Source: Hyphomonas atlantica corrig. (GTDB taxonomy: Bacteria > Pseudomonadota > Alphaproteobacteria > Caulobacterales > Hyphomonadaceae). Taken from it: DNA of 64,000 nucleotides. The notes under the pieces were generated by a model, which saw nothing but the letters and a program-made list of their open reading frames with translations, was not told the origin of the DNA and searched no databases. The DNA lies in assembly GCF_000682715.1 (NCBI RefSeq), contig NZ_AWFH01000062.1:1-64000 (forward strand), in the 5' to 3' direction. This document shows, piece by piece, positions 17,327 through 28,569 of this stretch. The first letter of the stretch is position 1. Every line of letters begins with the position of its first letter. Made by a program: the position numbers and the translations under genes.

Positions 17327-19429
17327 ATGTCTGACGATCTTTTCAAGCTGAACGTGGATGGCAATGACATTGAGGTCCCGCGTTCGTATACGTTGATGCA
17401 AGCGTGCGAAGAGGCCGGTGCCGAAATTCCGCGCTTCTGCTATCACGAGCGCCTGTCTGTGGCCGGTAACTGCCGTATGTGTCTCGTCGAATGGGAAGGT
17501 GCGCCGAAGCCGATTGCATCCTGCGCTCAGACTGTTGGCGACATGCGTCCTAATCGCGATGGGTCTGCACCGAACATCCGCACCAAGGGTGCGTATGTGG
17601 AGAAGGCTCGCAATGGTGTGATGGAATTCCTGCTGATCAATCATCCGCTGGATTGCCCAATCTGCGACCAGGGTGGTGAATGCGACCTTCAGGACCAGGC
17701 TATGGCCTATGGGCGCTCCGGCAGCCGCTATGATGAGAATAAGCGCGCGGTTGAAGACAAGAATATGGGGCCTCTGGTCAAGACGATCATGACGCGCTGT
17801 ATTCAGTGTACGCGCTGTGTTCGGTTTGCGGCTGAGGTAGCGGGCGTTGAAGAACTCGGCATGATTTCGCGTGGCGAGAATGCAGAGATCACAACCTATC
17901 TTGAGAAAAGCCTCACGTCTGAACTTTCGGGCAATGTGATCGACCTTTGCCCCGTCGGCGCGCTCACCTCCAAGCCATATGCGTTCAATGCGCGTCCGTG
18001 GGAATTGCGCAAGACGTCCTCTATCGATGTAATGGACGCTATGGGCGCTGCCATCCGAGTCGATGCGAAGGGCGATGGCGTGATGCGCATCCTGCCTGAG
18101 GTGAGCGAAGGCATCAATGAAGAGTGGCTCTCCGACAAGTCGCGCTTTGTCTGGGATGGTCTCGCGCGTCAGCGGCTCGACAGGCCTTACATTCGCGAGA
18201 ATGGCAAGCTGCGGCCGGCCACTTGGGGCGAAGCGTTTGGGGCCGTCAAAGCAGCTCTCTCGGTTCCGGCTGAGAAGATTGGCGTGGTCGCAGGTGACCT
18301 GATCGAAGTCGAACAAGCAAAAGCGGCGCTCGACCTGTTCCGTAGCCTCGGCGTAGCGAGCACAGATTGCCGTCCAGTGGGGGCACAATATGGTGTAGAC
18401 GGCGTGCGCGAGCGTTACATTCTCAACGGGACGCTCGCGGGCGTTGAAGACGCGGATGCGCTCCTTTTGATTGGGACGAACCCACGTGTTGAAGCCGCAG
18501 TCTGGAACGCTCGCATCCGCAAGACCTGGCTGTGGGCTGACTTGAAAATCGGTCGTATCGGCGAAGCTGCAGACCTGACCTATGACCATAGCTGGCTCGG
18601 CGACGGTGCTTCGGCGCTTGCAGATATCCGCAACACTGATTTCGGAAAAGTTCTGGCCGGTGCCAAGCGTCCGATGATCGTTGTGGGTGAGGGGGCGCTT
18701 TGTGGCGAGGGCGGGCGGGCCGTTCTTGCGGAGGCACTGAAACTCGCAAATGAGATCGGCGCAGTGCAGGACGGATGGGCAGGCTTTGGTGTGCTCCACA
18801 CTGCTGCGGGCCGAGTGGGTGCGCTGGATGTAGGCTTCGTGCCGGGTGACGGCGGGGCTGCTACCGGTGAGATCCTGTCCGGAAGCAAGGACACGGTCGT
18901 GTTGCTCGGCGCGGACGAAGTGAATTTGTCCGGTTTGGACGGCTCGACGGTTATTTATGTTGGCTCGCATGGCGATGCCGGAGCGGCTCGGGCGGACATC
19001 ATCTTGCCGAGTGCAGCCTACACGGAGATGACCGCGACCTATGTGAACACCGAAGGCCGTGTTCAAATGACTTCCCGGGCCGTGCAGCCAAAGGGCGAGG
19101 CTCGCGAAGGATGGGCGATTTTCCGTGCCCTGTCGGATGTGATGGGCAAGACCCTTCCTTACGATACCGCTGAGGCATTGAGAGATGTGCTTCGCGGTCC
19201 AGAAGGCGAAAGTACAGTTTTCTCTGGCTTGGGATTTGCGCCCGGGGCGATGGGCGCTGAGGCCCTCAAGGCACCCGTGGAGGGTGTGGAAGGTTCGCTT
19301 TCTACCGCGACATTCCGTCCGGTGTTTGACGATTTTTACCTGACGAACCCGATTGCACGGGCGTCCAAGACGATGGCCGAATGTTCAGCGCTGGCCTCAG
19401 CGCTAGACACTCCGGTAGCAGCGGAGTAG
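17327..19429 (+). CDS. nuoG: NADH-quinone oxidoreductase subunit G
   Basis: The 75-kDa electron-transfer subunit (700 residues). The N-terminal ferredoxin domain ligates a [2Fe-2S] cluster (CYHERLSVAGNCRMC). Then come the His/Cys motif with CPICDQGGECDLQ, a CIQCTRC [4Fe-4S] site, and a C-terminal molybdopterin-oxidoreductase-like domain without cofactor, as in mitochondrial and alphaproteobacterial forms. It lacks the extra N7 cluster cysteines of the E. coli form as far as I can see. Confidence 0.97.
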   Translation: MSDDLFKLNVDGNDIEVPRSYTLMQACEEAGAEIPRFCYHERLSVAGNCRMCLVEWEGAPKPIASCAQTVGDMRPNRDGSAPNIRTKGAYVEKARNGVMEFLLINHPLDCPICDQGGECDLQDQAMAYGRSGSRYDENKRAVEDKNMGPLVKTIMTRCIQCTRCVRFAAEVAGVEELGMISRGENAEITTYLEKSLTSELSGNVIDLCPVGALTSKPYAFNARPWELRKTSSIDVMDAMGAAIRVDAKGDGVMRILPEVSEGINEEWLSDKSRFVWDGLARQRLDRPYIRENGKLRPATWGEAFGAVKAALSVPAEKIGVVAGDLIEVEQAKAALDLFRSLGVASTDCRPVGAQYGVDGVRERYILNGTLAGVEDADALLLIGTNPRVEAAVWNARIRKTWLWADLKIGRIGEAADLTYDHSWLGDGASALADIRNTDFGKVLAGAKRPMIVVGEGALCGEGGRAVLAEALKLANEIGAVQDGWAGFGVLHTAAGRVGALDVGFVPGDGGAATGEILSGSKDTVVLLGADEVNLSGLDGSTVIYVGSHGDAGAARADIILPSAAYTEMTATYVNTEGRVQMTSRAVQPKGEAREGWAIFRALSDVMGKTLPYDTAEALRDVLRGPEGESTVFSGLGFAPGAMGAEALKAPVEGVEGSLSTATFRPVFDDFYLTNPIARASKTMAECSALASALDTPVAAE

Positions 19430-19438
19430 GGCGGCGCC

Positions 19439-20527
19439 ATGAGTAACTACGTCGAATCTCTTGGGCAACTTTGGGGGCCGCTGATGGTCCTTGGCCAGAT
19501 CGGCCTGTTTACGCTTGTATTGCTTTTGTCGATCGCCTTCTTGCTACTGCTGGACCGAAAGGTCTGGGCGGGCGTGATGATGCGGAAGGGCCCCAACGTG
19601 GTCGGGCCGTTTGGCCTGATGCAGTCTTTCGCCGACTTCGGAAAGTTCCTCCTCAAGGAGATCGTCATACCGGCCGGCGCGAACAAGACGGTATTCCTGA
19701 TCGCGCCAATTCTTACATGTACTTTGGCGTTTGCCGCATGGGCGGCGATTCCGGTTGCGCCGGGCACAGTCAGCGGTACCAGCTGGGTGATCTCAAACCT
19801 CAATGTCGGTGTATTGTATTTGTTTGCGATCAGTTCGTTGGGTGTCTACGGCATCATCATGGGCGGTTGGGCGTCTAACTCGAAGTATCCGTTTCTCGGT
19901 GCCCTGCGGTCTGCAGCTCAGATGGTATCCTATGAGGTGTCCATCGGATTTGTAATTGTGACAGTTATCCTGCTTGTCGGTTCCATGAACCTGACGGATA
20001 TCGTCAACGCTCAGGAAGGTGGCATTTGGACATGGCATGCCTTCAGCTTTCAGCATTTCCCGCTGATTGTCGTTATGTTCCCGATGTTCGTGATCTTCTT
20101 TGTATCCGCGCTTGCTGAGACAAACCGTCCACCATTCGACCTTCCAGAGGCTGAGTCCGAACTAGTGGCCGGCTATCAGGTTGAGTACGGATCTACCCCG
20201 TACCTGCTGTTTATGCTCGGCGAGTATCTAAACATTGTTCTGATGTGCGCGCTGATGACGATCCTGTTCCTTGGCGGCTGGCATGGTCCATTCTCGCTCG
20301 GCGAAGAGTTTGTACGCGATCACCCATTCATCAATGCGTTTTCGGGCCTGTTCTGGTTCATGTTCAAGATTCTGATCCTGTTCATCCTCTTCGCATTGGT
20401 GAAAGCAATTGTTCCGCGGTACCGCTACGATCAGTTGATGCGCCTTGGTTGGAAGATTTTCTTGCCCACTTCGCTTGTCGCCGTCCTGATCGTGTCGGGT
20501 TACGTCGTCTACTTGGGAGTTCAGTGA
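19439..20527 (+). CDS. nuoH: NADH-quinone oxidoreductase subunit H
   Basis: The membrane subunit that roofs the quinone tunnel and starts proton coupling. The 362 residues carry about eight hydrophobic helices, the loop [20 protein letters not shown], and the acidic quinone-side loop [20 protein letters not shown]. The start is ATG 19439. The stop overlaps the nuoI start by one base (TGATG). Confidence 0.98.
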   Translation: MSNYVESLGQLWGPLMVLGQIGLFTLVLLLSIAFLLLLDRKVWAGVMMRKGPNVVGPFGLMQSFADFGKFLLKEIVIPAGANKTVFLIAPILTCTLAFAAWAAIPVAPGTVSGTSWVISNLNVGVLYLFAISSLGVYGIIMGGWASNSKYPFLGALRSAAQMVSYEVSIGFVIVTVILLVGSMNLTDIVNAQEGGIWTWHAFSFQHFPLIVVMFPMFVIFFVSALAETNRPPFDLPEAESELVAGYQVEYGSTPYLLFMLGEYLNIVLMCALMTILFLGGWHGPFSLGEEFVRDHPFINAFSGLFWFMFKILILFILFALVKAIVPRYRYDQLMRLGWKIFLPTSLVAVLIVSGYVVYLGVQ

Positions 20528-21012
20528 TGAGTCTGGCTCAAACCATTCGCGGCGCGCTTCTCACAGACTTTCTCGGTGCGCTTGTTGTCGCTGTGCGGGA
20601 GATGTTCTCGCGCAAAGCAACTGTGAACTATCCTTTTGAAAAGAATCCGCTGTCTCCTCGTTTTCGTGGTGAGCACGCGCTTCGTCGCTATCCCAGCGGC
20701 GAAGAGCGCTGCATTGCATGCAAGCTGTGTGAGGCAATCTGTCCGGCCCAGGCAATTACGATTGAGGCTGAGCCGCGCGCGGATGGCGCTCGCCGCACGA
20801 CGCGCTACGACATTGACATGGTGAAGTGCATTTATTGTGGCTTCTGTCAGGAAGCGTGTCCGGTCGATGCGATTGTCGAGGGACCGAACTTCGAATTTGC
20901 GACCGAGACGCGCGAAGAGCTGTTCTATGACAAGGACCGCCTGCTGGCGAACGGAGATCGCTGGGAACGGCTGATCGCCAAGAATCTGGAACTCGACGCG
21001 CCTTACCGTTAG
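20527..21012 (+). CDS. nuoI: NADH-quinone oxidoreductase subunit I
   Basis: A 161-residue ferredoxin-like subunit with two [4Fe-4S] clusters (N6a/N6b). Both ligand sets are complete: [16 protein letters not shown] and [17 protein letters not shown] start at [10 protein letters not shown] (ATG 20527), coupled to the nuoH stop, not at the ATG 20245 inside nuoH. An amphipathic N-terminal helix anchors it on the membrane side next to NuoH. A 60-base gap with a small GC hairpin separates it from nuoJ. Confidence 0.98.
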   Translation: MSLAQTIRGALLTDFLGALVVAVREMFSRKATVNYPFEKNPLSPRFRGEHALRRYPSGEERCIACKLCEAICPAQAITIEAEPRADGARRTTRYDIDMVKCIYCGFCQEACPVDAIVEGPNFEFATETREELFYDKDRLLANGDRWERLIAKNLELDAPYR

Positions 21013-21072
21013 GCGCCGGTATTTTTAACTCGCGGGGCGTAGGCTCCGCCAAGAAAGGGGCCTTGTAGGGCT

Positions 21073-21666
21073 GTGGCAGTCTTCGCTTTCTATCTGATTG
21101 CGGCCGTCGTGCTCGTCTCGGCGCTGTCCGTGATCATGGCACGCAACCCCGTGCATTCGGTGTTGTGGCTCATTCTCGCTTTCTTTTCATCGGCGGGGCT
21201 GTTGGTGCTGATTGGCGCCGAGTTCCTCGCGATGCTGCTCGTCGTTGTCTATGTTGGCGCCGTGGCGGTGTTGTTCCTGTTTGTCGTAATGATGCTCGAT
21301 GTTGATTTTGTTGAGCTAAAACGCGGCACGCTGCGGTATTGGCCATTCGCCGTTCTGGTCGGCATCGTGTTTGCTGCCGAGATTGTTCTCGCCTCTGTCG
21401 TCGGTACGTCGGAAATGACCACGAATTTCGACGCGTCGCCCGGTGCAGAGACGAACGCTGAGGCGATCGGCCAGGTGATGTACACCCAGTACCTTCTGCT
21501 GTTCCAGATGGCCGGCGTAATTCTGCTGGTGGCAATGGTTGGGGCGATCGTCCTGACGCTTCGCCACCGTCCGGAGACCAAGCGTCAGAACATTGCCAAG
21601 CAGACGTCTCGCCGCCGTAGCGATGCCTATGAATTGAAGGACCCCAAACCGGGGCAGGGGATCTAG
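21073..21666 (+). CDS. nuoJ: NADH-quinone oxidoreductase subunit J
   Basis: A membrane-arm subunit of 197 residues with five hydrophobic helices, including the helix-3 stretch [19 protein letters not shown] that in complex I forms the pi-bulge. The start is GTG 21073. The C-terminal tail is basic ([10 protein letters not shown]...RRRS) and probably cytoplasmic. Confidence 0.97.
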   Translation: MAVFAFYLIAAVVLVSALSVIMARNPVHSVLWLILAFFSSAGLLVLIGAEFLAMLLVVVYVGAVAVLFLFVVMMLDVDFVELKRGTLRYWPFAVLVGIVFAAEIVLASVVGTSEMTTNFDASPGAETNAEAIGQVMYTQYLLLFQMAGVILLVAMVGAIVLTLRHRPETKRQNIAKQTSRRRSDAYELKDPKPGQGI

Positions 21667-21670
21667 GATT

Positions 21671-21979
21671 ATGGACCTCGGACTTTCTCATTATCTCGCC
21701 GTTTCTGCGGCCCTGTTCACGATTGGTGTCGTAGGCATATTCGTGAACCGCAAGAATATCATCGTCATTCTTATGGCGATCGAACTGATCCTTCTTTCCG
21801 TGAATCTCAATCTGATTGCATTTTCCGTGTTCAGCGGAACGATTGCGGGACAGATTTTCGCGATGTTGGTTCTGACCGTTGCCGCTGCTGAGGCTGCGGT
21901 CGGGCTCGCTATCCTTGTTGTTTATTTCCGCAACCGCGGCGACATCTCGGTTGAGAATGTCGACATGATGAAGGGGTAG
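21671..21979 (+). CDS. nuoK: NADH-quinone oxidoreductase subunit K
   Basis: A small membrane subunit (102 residues, three helices), MrpC-like. Two conserved acidic residues, in [16 protein letters not shown] and in [12 protein letters not shown], are the intramembrane glutamates of the proton path. It lies four bases after nuoJ and one base before nuoL. Confidence 0.98.
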   Translation: MDLGLSHYLAVSAALFTIGVVGIFVNRKNIIVILMAIELILLSVNLNLIAFSVFSGTIAGQIFAMLVLTVAAAEAAVGLAILVVYFRNRGDISVENVDMMKG

Positions 21980-21980
21980 G

Positions 21981-24128
21981 ATGATGCTTCCAGATTTCCT
22001 GATCCTCTACATCGTCCTCGCTCCGGGGCTCGTGGCGTTGACCGGACTGGTTCATAAACAGATTGGCGACAAGCTGGTTATGGGTCTGACGACCGCGGTT
22101 GTCTTGTCGGCGGGCATCTTGTCCTTGATCCAATTGTTCGCCTATGCGGCCGGCATAGGTGGTCACTCCGGCGGAGAAGAGCATCATGCCAGCTTGGTCG
22201 CCGCTGCGACCAGCTATGAATTAAAGCAACACATCATCACCTTGATGCCCTGGATTCATGTGGGTGAGTTTCAGGCAAATTGGGCCATCCGAGTAGACAC
22301 GCTGTCGATTGTCATGATGGCCGTGATCACCGGTGTCTCCGGTCTCGTTCACCTCTACTCCTGGGGCTACATGAGTGAAGAGCCGCACAAGGCGCGCTTC
22401 TTCAGCTACCTCTCGCTTTTTACCTTCATGATGCTCATGCTGGTGACAGCTGATAACTTCATCCAGCTGTTCTTCGGCTGGGAGGGCGTCGGCCTGGCTT
22501 CCTACCTTCTGATCGGTTTCTGGTATCAGAACAAGGCACCGAATGACGCCTCGATCAAAGCGTTCGTGACAAATCGCGTGGGCGATTTCGGGCTCGCGCT
22601 TGGTATCATGGCTGTGTTTTTCGTGTTCCGTTCCGTGGAGTTCGGACCCGTGCTCGAAGCGGTTCGGAACAATATTGAAGTTGTTCCGGTTGGCTTTACA
22701 GAGGCCTACCATGTGCGCGAGCTGGTCATTCCATTCCTGAACTGGAATTTCAGTGCTCTGGAAGTTATCGGCGTGCTGCTCTTCATCGGTGCGATGGGCA
22801 AGTCCGCCCAATTCTTCCTGCATGTCTGGCTGCCAGACGCCATGGAAGGTCCGACGCCTGTGTCAGCGCTCATCCACGCGGCGACTATGGTGACCGCAGG
22901 TGTCTACCTCGTTTGCCTTTTGTCGCCGATCTACGAGTATACATTCTACGCCGCCGGCATGATTACCATCGTTGGTGCTGTCACCGCGCTATACGCAGCG
23001 ACAGTCGGCATGGCGCAGAACGATATCAAGCGCGTCATTGCTTACTCAACGTGTTCTCAGCTCGGCTATATGTTCTTTGTGGCCGGTGTGGGCGCTTATG
23101 AAGCTGCCATGTTCCACTTGTTCACGCACGCGTTCTTCAAGGCACTTCTGTTCCTTGGCGCTGGCTCTGTCATTCACGGGATGCACCATGAACAGGACAT
23201 GCGCCGCATGGGCGGCCTCGCCAGATTCATGCCGCTAACCTATGCGGCGATGATGATCGGCACGATTGCAATCATCGGTCTCGGTATACCGCACACGAAG
23301 ATCGGCTTTGCAGGATTCTTCTCCAAGGACGCAATTCTTGAAAGTGCGTTCGCGGCGGGACAGGCAGAAGTTGTGTTCGGTCAAATGGCCTTCTGGTTTG
23401 GCCTGATCGCGGCTTTCCTCACAAGCTTCTACTCGTGGCGCCTGATTTACATGACATTCCACGGGCCCAAGACTTGGGAATCTCATGGTCATGTTGATGA
23501 TCATGCTCACGCGGATGCGCATGGGGCAGAGGACAATCACGGGCATGGCCATGATCACACGCCGCATGAAAGCCCGCTCGTGATGTTGGTTCCGTTGGCG
23601 CTACTCAGTCTCGGCGCAATTTTTGCGGGCGTATATTTCTATGATGCGTTCGTTGATCACAACAATGAAGCGTTCTGGGCCGGCACGATTTATCGCGCTG
23701 CGGAGAACCACGTCCTCCATGATCGCCACAATGTGCCGGAATGGGTTCTGTTTGCGCCGCTCATTGTGACGATTACAGGCTTCGTCGTGGCCACGCTCAC
23801 TTACTACTTCAACAGAGGTGTAGGGAAACGCGTCGCAGATAGTGGCGGACCGCTTCACTCATTGTTCTACAACAAATGGTATTTCGATGAGATCTATCAG
23901 GCGACCTTCGTCAAAGGATCTGCCTTCTTGGGCAATGTCTTCTGGAAAGCAGACAAGAAGATCATCGACGGGATTGGACCTGACGGTATTGCAGCGGTGA
24001 CCAAGTCATCAGCAGGGCGTCTGTCCAAGATGCATACCGGATATCTCTACCACTACGCTTTCGTGATTATCGGCGCTGCACTCGTATTCGGTGCAATACT
24101 GTGGCTGCGCGCTGGAGGAGCTAACTGA
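21981..24128 (+). CDS. nuoL: NADH-quinone oxidoreductase subunit L
   Basis: The distal antiporter-like proton pump with the long lateral helix. The 715 residues include [17 protein letters not shown], the pump segment [20 protein letters not shown] with a conserved Lys upstream (GKSAQF), and [15 protein letters not shown]. Around residues 495-530 a loop is extremely rich in His, Asp and Gly ([19 protein letters not shown]), which could bind metal or simply be a soluble linker. ATG 21981 or 21984 may start it. Confidence 0.98.
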   Translation: MMLPDFLILYIVLAPGLVALTGLVHKQIGDKLVMGLTTAVVLSAGILSLIQLFAYAAGIGGHSGGEEHHASLVAAATSYELKQHIITLMPWIHVGEFQANWAIRVDTLSIVMMAVITGVSGLVHLYSWGYMSEEPHKARFFSYLSLFTFMMLMLVTADNFIQLFFGWEGVGLASYLLIGFWYQNKAPNDASIKAFVTNRVGDFGLALGIMAVFFVFRSVEFGPVLEAVRNNIEVVPVGFTEAYHVRELVIPFLNWNFSALEVIGVLLFIGAMGKSAQFFLHVWLPDAMEGPTPVSALIHAATMVTAGVYLVCLLSPIYEYTFYAAGMITIVGAVTALYAATVGMAQNDIKRVIAYSTCSQLGYMFFVAGVGAYEAAMFHLFTHAFFKALLFLGAGSVIHGMHHEQDMRRMGGLARFMPLTYAAMMIGTIAIIGLGIPHTKIGFAGFFSKDAILESAFAAGQAEVVFGQMAFWFGLIAAFLTSFYSWRLIYMTFHGPKTWESHGHVDDHAHADAHGAEDNHGHGHDHTPHESPLVMLVPLALLSLGAIFAGVYFYDAFVDHNNEAFWAGTIYRAAENHVLHDRHNVPEWVLFAPLIVTITGFVVATLTYYFNRGVGKRVADSGGPLHSLFYNKWYFDEIYQATFVKGSAFLGNVFWKADKKIIDGIGPDGIAAVTKSSAGRLSKMHTGYLYHYAFVIIGAALVFGAILWLRAGGAN

Positions 24129-25627
24129 TGGGCGGTTTCCCCATTCTTTCGGCGATGACTTTCCTGCCACTGGCAGGCGCGCTCATCATCATGCTTGTGC
24201 GTGCCGCAACAGCTGGCAGCCGTGAAGCGACATCAAGCGACAAGGAAGGGCGTACTGCCCTAATGGCTGGCCTGATCATTTCAGGCGCCACTTTCATTGC
24301 GTCGCTTGCCGCGTTTGCAGGGTTTGATGCCAGCCAGTCTGGGTATCAGCTCGTGGAGCAGTATTCCTGGTATCGCAACATCAGCTATAAGATGGGCGTC
24401 GATGGACTCTCCATCTCACTGATCCTGCTGACCACGTTCCTTATTCCAATTTGTCTGTTGGCGAGCTGGAATTCGATCCATAATCGCGTGACGGAATATG
24501 TTGTCGCGTTCCTTGTGCTGGAAACATTTATCATCGGGGTTTTCACCGCGATGGACCTGGTGCTGTTTTACATTTTCTTCGAGGCGGGGTTGATCCCCAT
24601 GTTCCTCGTGATCGGTATCTGGGGTGGCAAGGACAAGATATACGCCGCTTTCAAATTTTTCTTGTACACGCTCATCGGATCCCTCCTGATGCTGGTGGCA
24701 GTTGTCTACATGTACCAGGCGGCCGGAAGCACGGACTTTGAGGTCCTGGAAAAGTATGCATTCGATCCGGGCGTTCAAACATGGCTCTGGTTGGCATTTG
24801 TAGCTTCCTTTGCGGTCAAGCTTCCGATGTGGCCCGTCCACACTTGGTTGCCAGATGCTCACGTTCAGGCACCTACAGCTGGCTCTGTCGTCCTGGCAGG
24901 CGTGCTGCTCAAAATGGGGGGCTATGGGTTCTTGCGGTTCTCGCTTCCAATGTTCCCGGATGCGAGCCAACTCTTCCAGCCTGTCATGTTCGCGCTGGCA
25001 GTCATCGCTATCGTATATACATCTCTCGTCGCTTGGCGTCAGACGGATATGAAAAAGCTGATCGCTTATTCTTCGGTCGCACACATGGGCTTTGTCACGC
25101 TGGGTGTGTTTGCGTTTAATGAAGCAGGCGTCCAAGGCGCGATCTTCCAGATGCTTAGCCACGGCCTGATTTCTGGCGCACTATTTCTGATCGTGGGCGT
25201 TGTATATGATCGCATGCACACGAGAGAGATTGCTGCCTATGGCGGCCTCGTGCATCGGATGCCGGTCTACGCGACCTTCTTCATGCTGTTCACGATGGCT
25301 AATGTCGGCTTGCCTGGCACATCAGGCTTCATTGGTGAAATTCTAACTATGGTTGGTGGTTTCCAGGCCTCCACCTGGGCAGCGGCCGGTGCAGCGCTGG
25401 GCGTGATTTTCTCAGCTGTCTATATGCTTACGCTTTATCGCCGCACCGTGTTCGGACAGATGACCAATCCAGATCTCAATTCGATCAGGGATATGAACTT
25501 GATCGAATGGGTCTGCATTGCGCCATTGGCGTTCCTGACGATCCTGTTCGGTGTCGCGCCTAATTTGATATTCAACATTACAGAGGGTTCTGCCTTGCGC
25601 ATTCTGAACCTTATGGCGGGAGGCTGA
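24128..25627 (+). CDS. nuoM: NADH-quinone oxidoreductase subunit M
   Basis: A second antiporter-like pump subunit (499 residues, about 14 helices). The family block [20 protein letters not shown] is present (seen here as [19 protein letters not shown]), as is the conserved glutamate region [18 protein letters not shown] and [10 protein letters not shown]. The start shares a base with the nuoL stop. It is followed by nuoN after four bases. Confidence 0.98.
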   Translation: MGGFPILSAMTFLPLAGALIIMLVRAATAGSREATSSDKEGRTALMAGLIISGATFIASLAAFAGFDASQSGYQLVEQYSWYRNISYKMGVDGLSISLILLTTFLIPICLLASWNSIHNRVTEYVVAFLVLETFIIGVFTAMDLVLFYIFFEAGLIPMFLVIGIWGGKDKIYAAFKFFLYTLIGSLLMLVAVVYMYQAAGSTDFEVLEKYAFDPGVQTWLWLAFVASFAVKLPMWPVHTWLPDAHVQAPTAGSVVLAGVLLKMGGYGFLRFSLPMFPDASQLFQPVMFALAVIAIVYTSLVAWRQTDMKKLIAYSSVAHMGFVTLGVFAFNEAGVQGAIFQMLSHGLISGALFLIVGVVYDRMHTREIAAYGGLVHRMPVYATFFMLFTMANVGLPGTSGFIGEILTMVGGFQASTWAAAGAALGVIFSAVYMLTLYRRTVFGQMTNPDLNSIRDMNLIEWVCIAPLAFLTILFGVAPNLIFNITEGSALRILNLMAGG

Positions 25628-25631
25628 TCAG

Positions 25632-27059
25632 ATGATTGATTTCACTGCCATGATCCTGACGATTGGCCCGGAACTTTGGCTCGTCGCAATCGCTCTGGCT
25701 GGTGTCCTCATTGGCGCCACGTTCAAGGATCGCTTCAACAGCGTATCCATCAAGTTTGGTGCGATTGCATTGTTTGCGGCCGCAGCCATCTCGCTGATGA
25801 ACTACGAAGGTGGTGAAGCCTTCGGCGGGCTCGTGCGGACAAACACATTTGTCAATTTCGCCAAGTTTGTCAGTTACGTTCTCGCAGGGTTCGCTCTGAT
25901 AGCTTCGGAAGGTTTCCTGAAGCGCCACGGCACTATCCGTTATGAGTATTCGCTGCTTATCCTGCTCGCATCCTTCGGGATGGGGATCATCCTGTCGGCG
26001 GCCGATTTGATGACACTTTACATGGGGGTAGAAACCCTCAGCCTGTCATCATACGTGCTCGCCGCTTTCCATCGGGACTCCACAAAGGCGGCAGAAGCGG
26101 GCCTGAAGTATTTCGTGCTGGGCGCGCTTGCTTCGGGAATGCTGCTCTATGGTGCGTCCCTGGTGTATGGCTTCTCCGGATCAACAGAATATGCGTTGAT
26201 CGCCGCGGCGGAACCATCCATCGGAATGATGTTCGGTATGGTCCTCATGATTGTGGGGCTGGCCTTCAAAGTGTCTGCTGCGCCAATGCACATCTGGACG
26301 CCAGACGTTTATGAGGGGGCGCCCACTCCTGTTGTCGCGTTCTTCGCATCAGCGCCAAAAATGGCCAGCATGGTCGTTTTCGCAAACGTCATGTTCACAG
26401 TGTTCGGAGACGTGATTGACCAATGGCAAATCATCCTGTGCATCATTGCCGGCCTGTCCATGATCATCGGGTCACTGGGCGCTCTGACCCAAACAAATAT
26501 CAAGCGTCTGCTGGGATATTCTTCGATCGCGAACATGGGCTATGCGCTCGTTGCTGTTGCAGCGGGTAAGGAACTCGGCGCTGGCCCGTTACTCGTCTTC
26601 ATGACGCTCTATGTAATTGCCTCACTCGGCCTGTTCATGGGGGTGCTGGCTATGCGCCGGAAGGGCGGAATGGTCGAAGGGATCAACGAACTTGGCGGCC
26701 TGATGCGCAAACGTCCGGTTCTCACCATCGCTTTGTCAATCCTGATCTTCTCGATGGCTGGTCTGCCGCCATTTGGCGGGTTCTTTGGGAAATGGGAAGT
26801 TCTGACGGCTGGTGTCGACGCTGGATTGATGCCCGTGGTGATCATTCTTGTCCTCGCATCGGTGGTCTCGCTCGGCTATTATCTGCGTCTGATCAAGATC
26901 ATGTGGTTCGATGAGCCGACCGAAAAGTTCGAGACGATCGATGGTTCTGTCACAATGACCGTTCTGCTCGCTGCTCTTGTGGCCGGTATTCTGTTCCTGT
27001 TCTTCATCAACGCGTTGTCGGGATGGGCAGGGTCAGCCGCGCTGGGGCTCGCAGGTTGA
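25632..27059 (+). CDS. nuoN: NADH-quinone oxidoreductase subunit N
   Basis: The third antiporter-like pump subunit (475 residues), closing the nuo cluster. Typical blocks are [36 protein letters not shown] and [14 protein letters not shown] (here as [15 protein letters not shown]). The 3' end overlaps birA if that gene starts at the TTG within the stop region. No terminator is visible after it, so transcription probably continues into birA. Confidence 0.98.
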   Translation: MIDFTAMILTIGPELWLVAIALAGVLIGATFKDRFNSVSIKFGAIALFAAAAISLMNYEGGEAFGGLVRTNTFVNFAKFVSYVLAGFALIASEGFLKRHGTIRYEYSLLILLASFGMGIILSAADLMTLYMGVETLSLSSYVLAAFHRDSTKAAEAGLKYFVLGALASGMLLYGASLVYGFSGSTEYALIAAAEPSIGMMFGMVLMIVGLAFKVSAAPMHIWTPDVYEGAPTPVVAFFASAPKMASMVVFANVMFTVFGDVIDQWQIILCIIAGLSMIIGSLGALTQTNIKRLLGYSSIANMGYALVAVAAGKELGAGPLLVFMTLYVIASLGLFMGVLAMRRKGGMVEGINELGGLMRKRPVLTIALSILIFSMAGLPPFGGFFGKWEVLTAGVDAGLMPVVIILVLASVVSLGYYLRLIKIMWFDEPTEKFETIDGSVTMTVLLAALVAGILFLFFINALSGWAGSAALGLAG

Positions 27060-27793
27060 GTTTATCCTGGCCGGTCCATCACCTTGGCGTAATCGACAGC
27101 ACAAACTCTGAAGCCAGACGCCGGGCGAAAGAGGGGCGATTTGAGGATTGCTGGCTGGTCGCAGAAGCGCAGACCGCCGGCCGGGGGCGACTTCAACGTC
27201 CCTGGATTTCTCCGACCGGAAATCTGTTTTCGACGGCGCTGTTCAAAGAGCCCGGCGGCATTCAGGTTGCGGCGCGCATTCCGTTTGCATCGGCTCTTGC
27301 GGTGTCTGACGTTGCTGCAATTGTAGCACCTGAGGCGCCGGTCAGGCTGAAATGGCCGAATGATGCCCGGGTGAATGGCGCGAAAATATCCGGCATCCTT
27401 GTCGAGACCGGTGGGCAGGGCGATGATTTCTGGGTCGCGTCTGGCATTGGCATCAATGTCGCAGAGGCACCCGAAGGCGCCGGCCAGTCTGCGACGAGTC
27501 TTCATGCCCTTCGAGGTGACACCGCATTGACGCCAGCAGACGTTCTCTCTGCATTGCGCGAGGCTTTTTCCAACAGACTCACGCAGGCGCGCCAAGGATT
27601 CGAGGGGTTACGTCAGGACTGGCTGAAAGTGGCTGAGGGCCTCGGTCAGACCGTCTCGGTGTCTCGAAACGGAGATCCACTGGTAGGCATTCTGGAGGAT
27701 ATGGCAGAAGATGGGTCGCTTGTACTGCGGCTGCCTGATGGTCGCCGCGAAATCGTACGGGCCGGCGATGTCAGCCTGATAGGGAGCGAATAG
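27056..27793 (+). CDS. birA: Biotin--[acetyl-CoA-carboxylase] ligase
   Basis: Activates biotin with ATP and attaches it to carboxylase carrier proteins. The sequence has the BPL motifs [28 protein letters not shown] (biotinyl-AMP loop) and [20 protein letters not shown]. There is no N-terminal DNA-binding domain, so this is a ligase only, not a repressor. The start is uncertain. TTG 27056 overlaps the nuoN stop (TTGA), has GGGG upstream and leaves no excess N-terminus; ATG 27023 inside nuoN would add 11 residues. Position between nuoN and coaX is the usual alphaproteobacterial order. Confidence 0.93.
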   Translation: MSLSWPVHHLGVIDSTNSEARRRAKEGRFEDCWLVAEAQTAGRGRLQRPWISPTGNLFSTALFKEPGGIQVAARIPFASALAVSDVAAIVAPEAPVRLKWPNDARVNGAKISGILVETGGQGDDFWVASGIGINVAEAPEGAGQSATSLHALRGDTALTPADVLSALREAFSNRLTQARQGFEGLRQDWLKVAEGLGQTVSVSRNGDPLVGILEDMAEDGSLVLRLPDGRREIVRAGDVSLIGSE

Positions 27794-27796
27794 GCA

Positions 27797-28564
27797 ATGC
27801 TGCTGGCAATTGACGTAGGCAATACAAATACGGTGTTTGGCATTCACGATGGTGAAAGCTGGATCAATCAGTGGCGAAGTGCAACGGACCCGACCAAGAC
27901 GGCTGATGATCACGCCGCCTGGCTCTGGCGCCTGGCAGACATGTATGGGGTCGATCTGAAGCGTATCAAAGGCTGCGTCATTTCGACGGTGGTACCGCAA
28001 GCGCAATTCAATTTCCGGAATTTGGCCCGGCGCTACCTTGAAATCGAGCCGATGTTCATTGGCGATCCCAATTTGAAAACTGGGGTCGAGGTCCGCATTC
28101 ATAGGCCAGAGCAGGTTGGCGCCGACCGGATTGTCAGCGCGCTCGGGGCGCACAAGACCTATGAGGGTAATCTGGTCGTAATCGATAGTGGAACGGCGAC
28201 GACGTTCGACGTCGTCGCCGAGGATGGCGGTTTTGAAGGTGGGATCATTTCCCCCGGCATAAACCTGTCCATGCGGGCGCTGCACGACGCTGCCGCGCAA
28301 CTACCGCGCATTGCGATACAAAGGCCTTCTCGCGTTATCGGGCAGGACACTGTCAGCGCCATGCAATCAGGTGTGTTCTGGGGTTATATTGATCTGATCG
28401 ACGGATTGGTCACACGTATCAAAGCGGAATATGGCAAGCCGATGAAGGTGGTGGCCACGGGTGGCGTTGCGTCACTGTTCGAAGGTGCCAGCCAGACTAT
28501 AGATTATTATGATCAGGATATTACCATACGGGGTCTGCTCGAAATTTACAGACGGAATAGTTGA
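27797..28564 (+). CDS. coaX: Type III pantothenate kinase
   Basis: Performs the first step of coenzyme A synthesis. The 255-residue ASKHA-fold protein starts [15 protein letters not shown] with the phosphate-binding aspartate D6, followed by [11 protein letters not shown] and [12 protein letters not shown], all standard for the CoaX type that is insensitive to CoA feedback. It follows birA by three bases and is followed closely by the RNase J gene. Confidence 0.97.
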   Translation: MLLAIDVGNTNTVFGIHDGESWINQWRSATDPTKTADDHAAWLWRLADMYGVDLKRIKGCVISTVVPQAQFNFRNLARRYLEIEPMFIGDPNLKTGVEVRIHRPEQVGADRIVSALGAHKTYEGNLVVIDSGTATTFDVVAEDGGFEGGIISPGINLSMRALHDAAAQLPRIAIQRPSRVIGQDTVSAMQSGVFWGYIDLIDGLVTRIKAEYGKPMKVVATGGVASLFEGASQTIDYYDQDITIRGLLEIYRRNS

Positions 28565-28569
28565 TAAGA

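Noticed and set aside
17219-19066. A 615-codon open frame on the minus strand opposite nuoF/nuoG
   Set aside because: It lies entirely against clear nuo genes, its peptide is rich in Arg/His/Thr in the way reverse frames of GC-rich genes are, and it matches no family.
23480-23560. Short DNA repeats in nuoL (CATGGTCATG-like)
   Set aside because: They reflect His/Asp/Gly codons of the protein loop, not a mobile or regulatory repeat.
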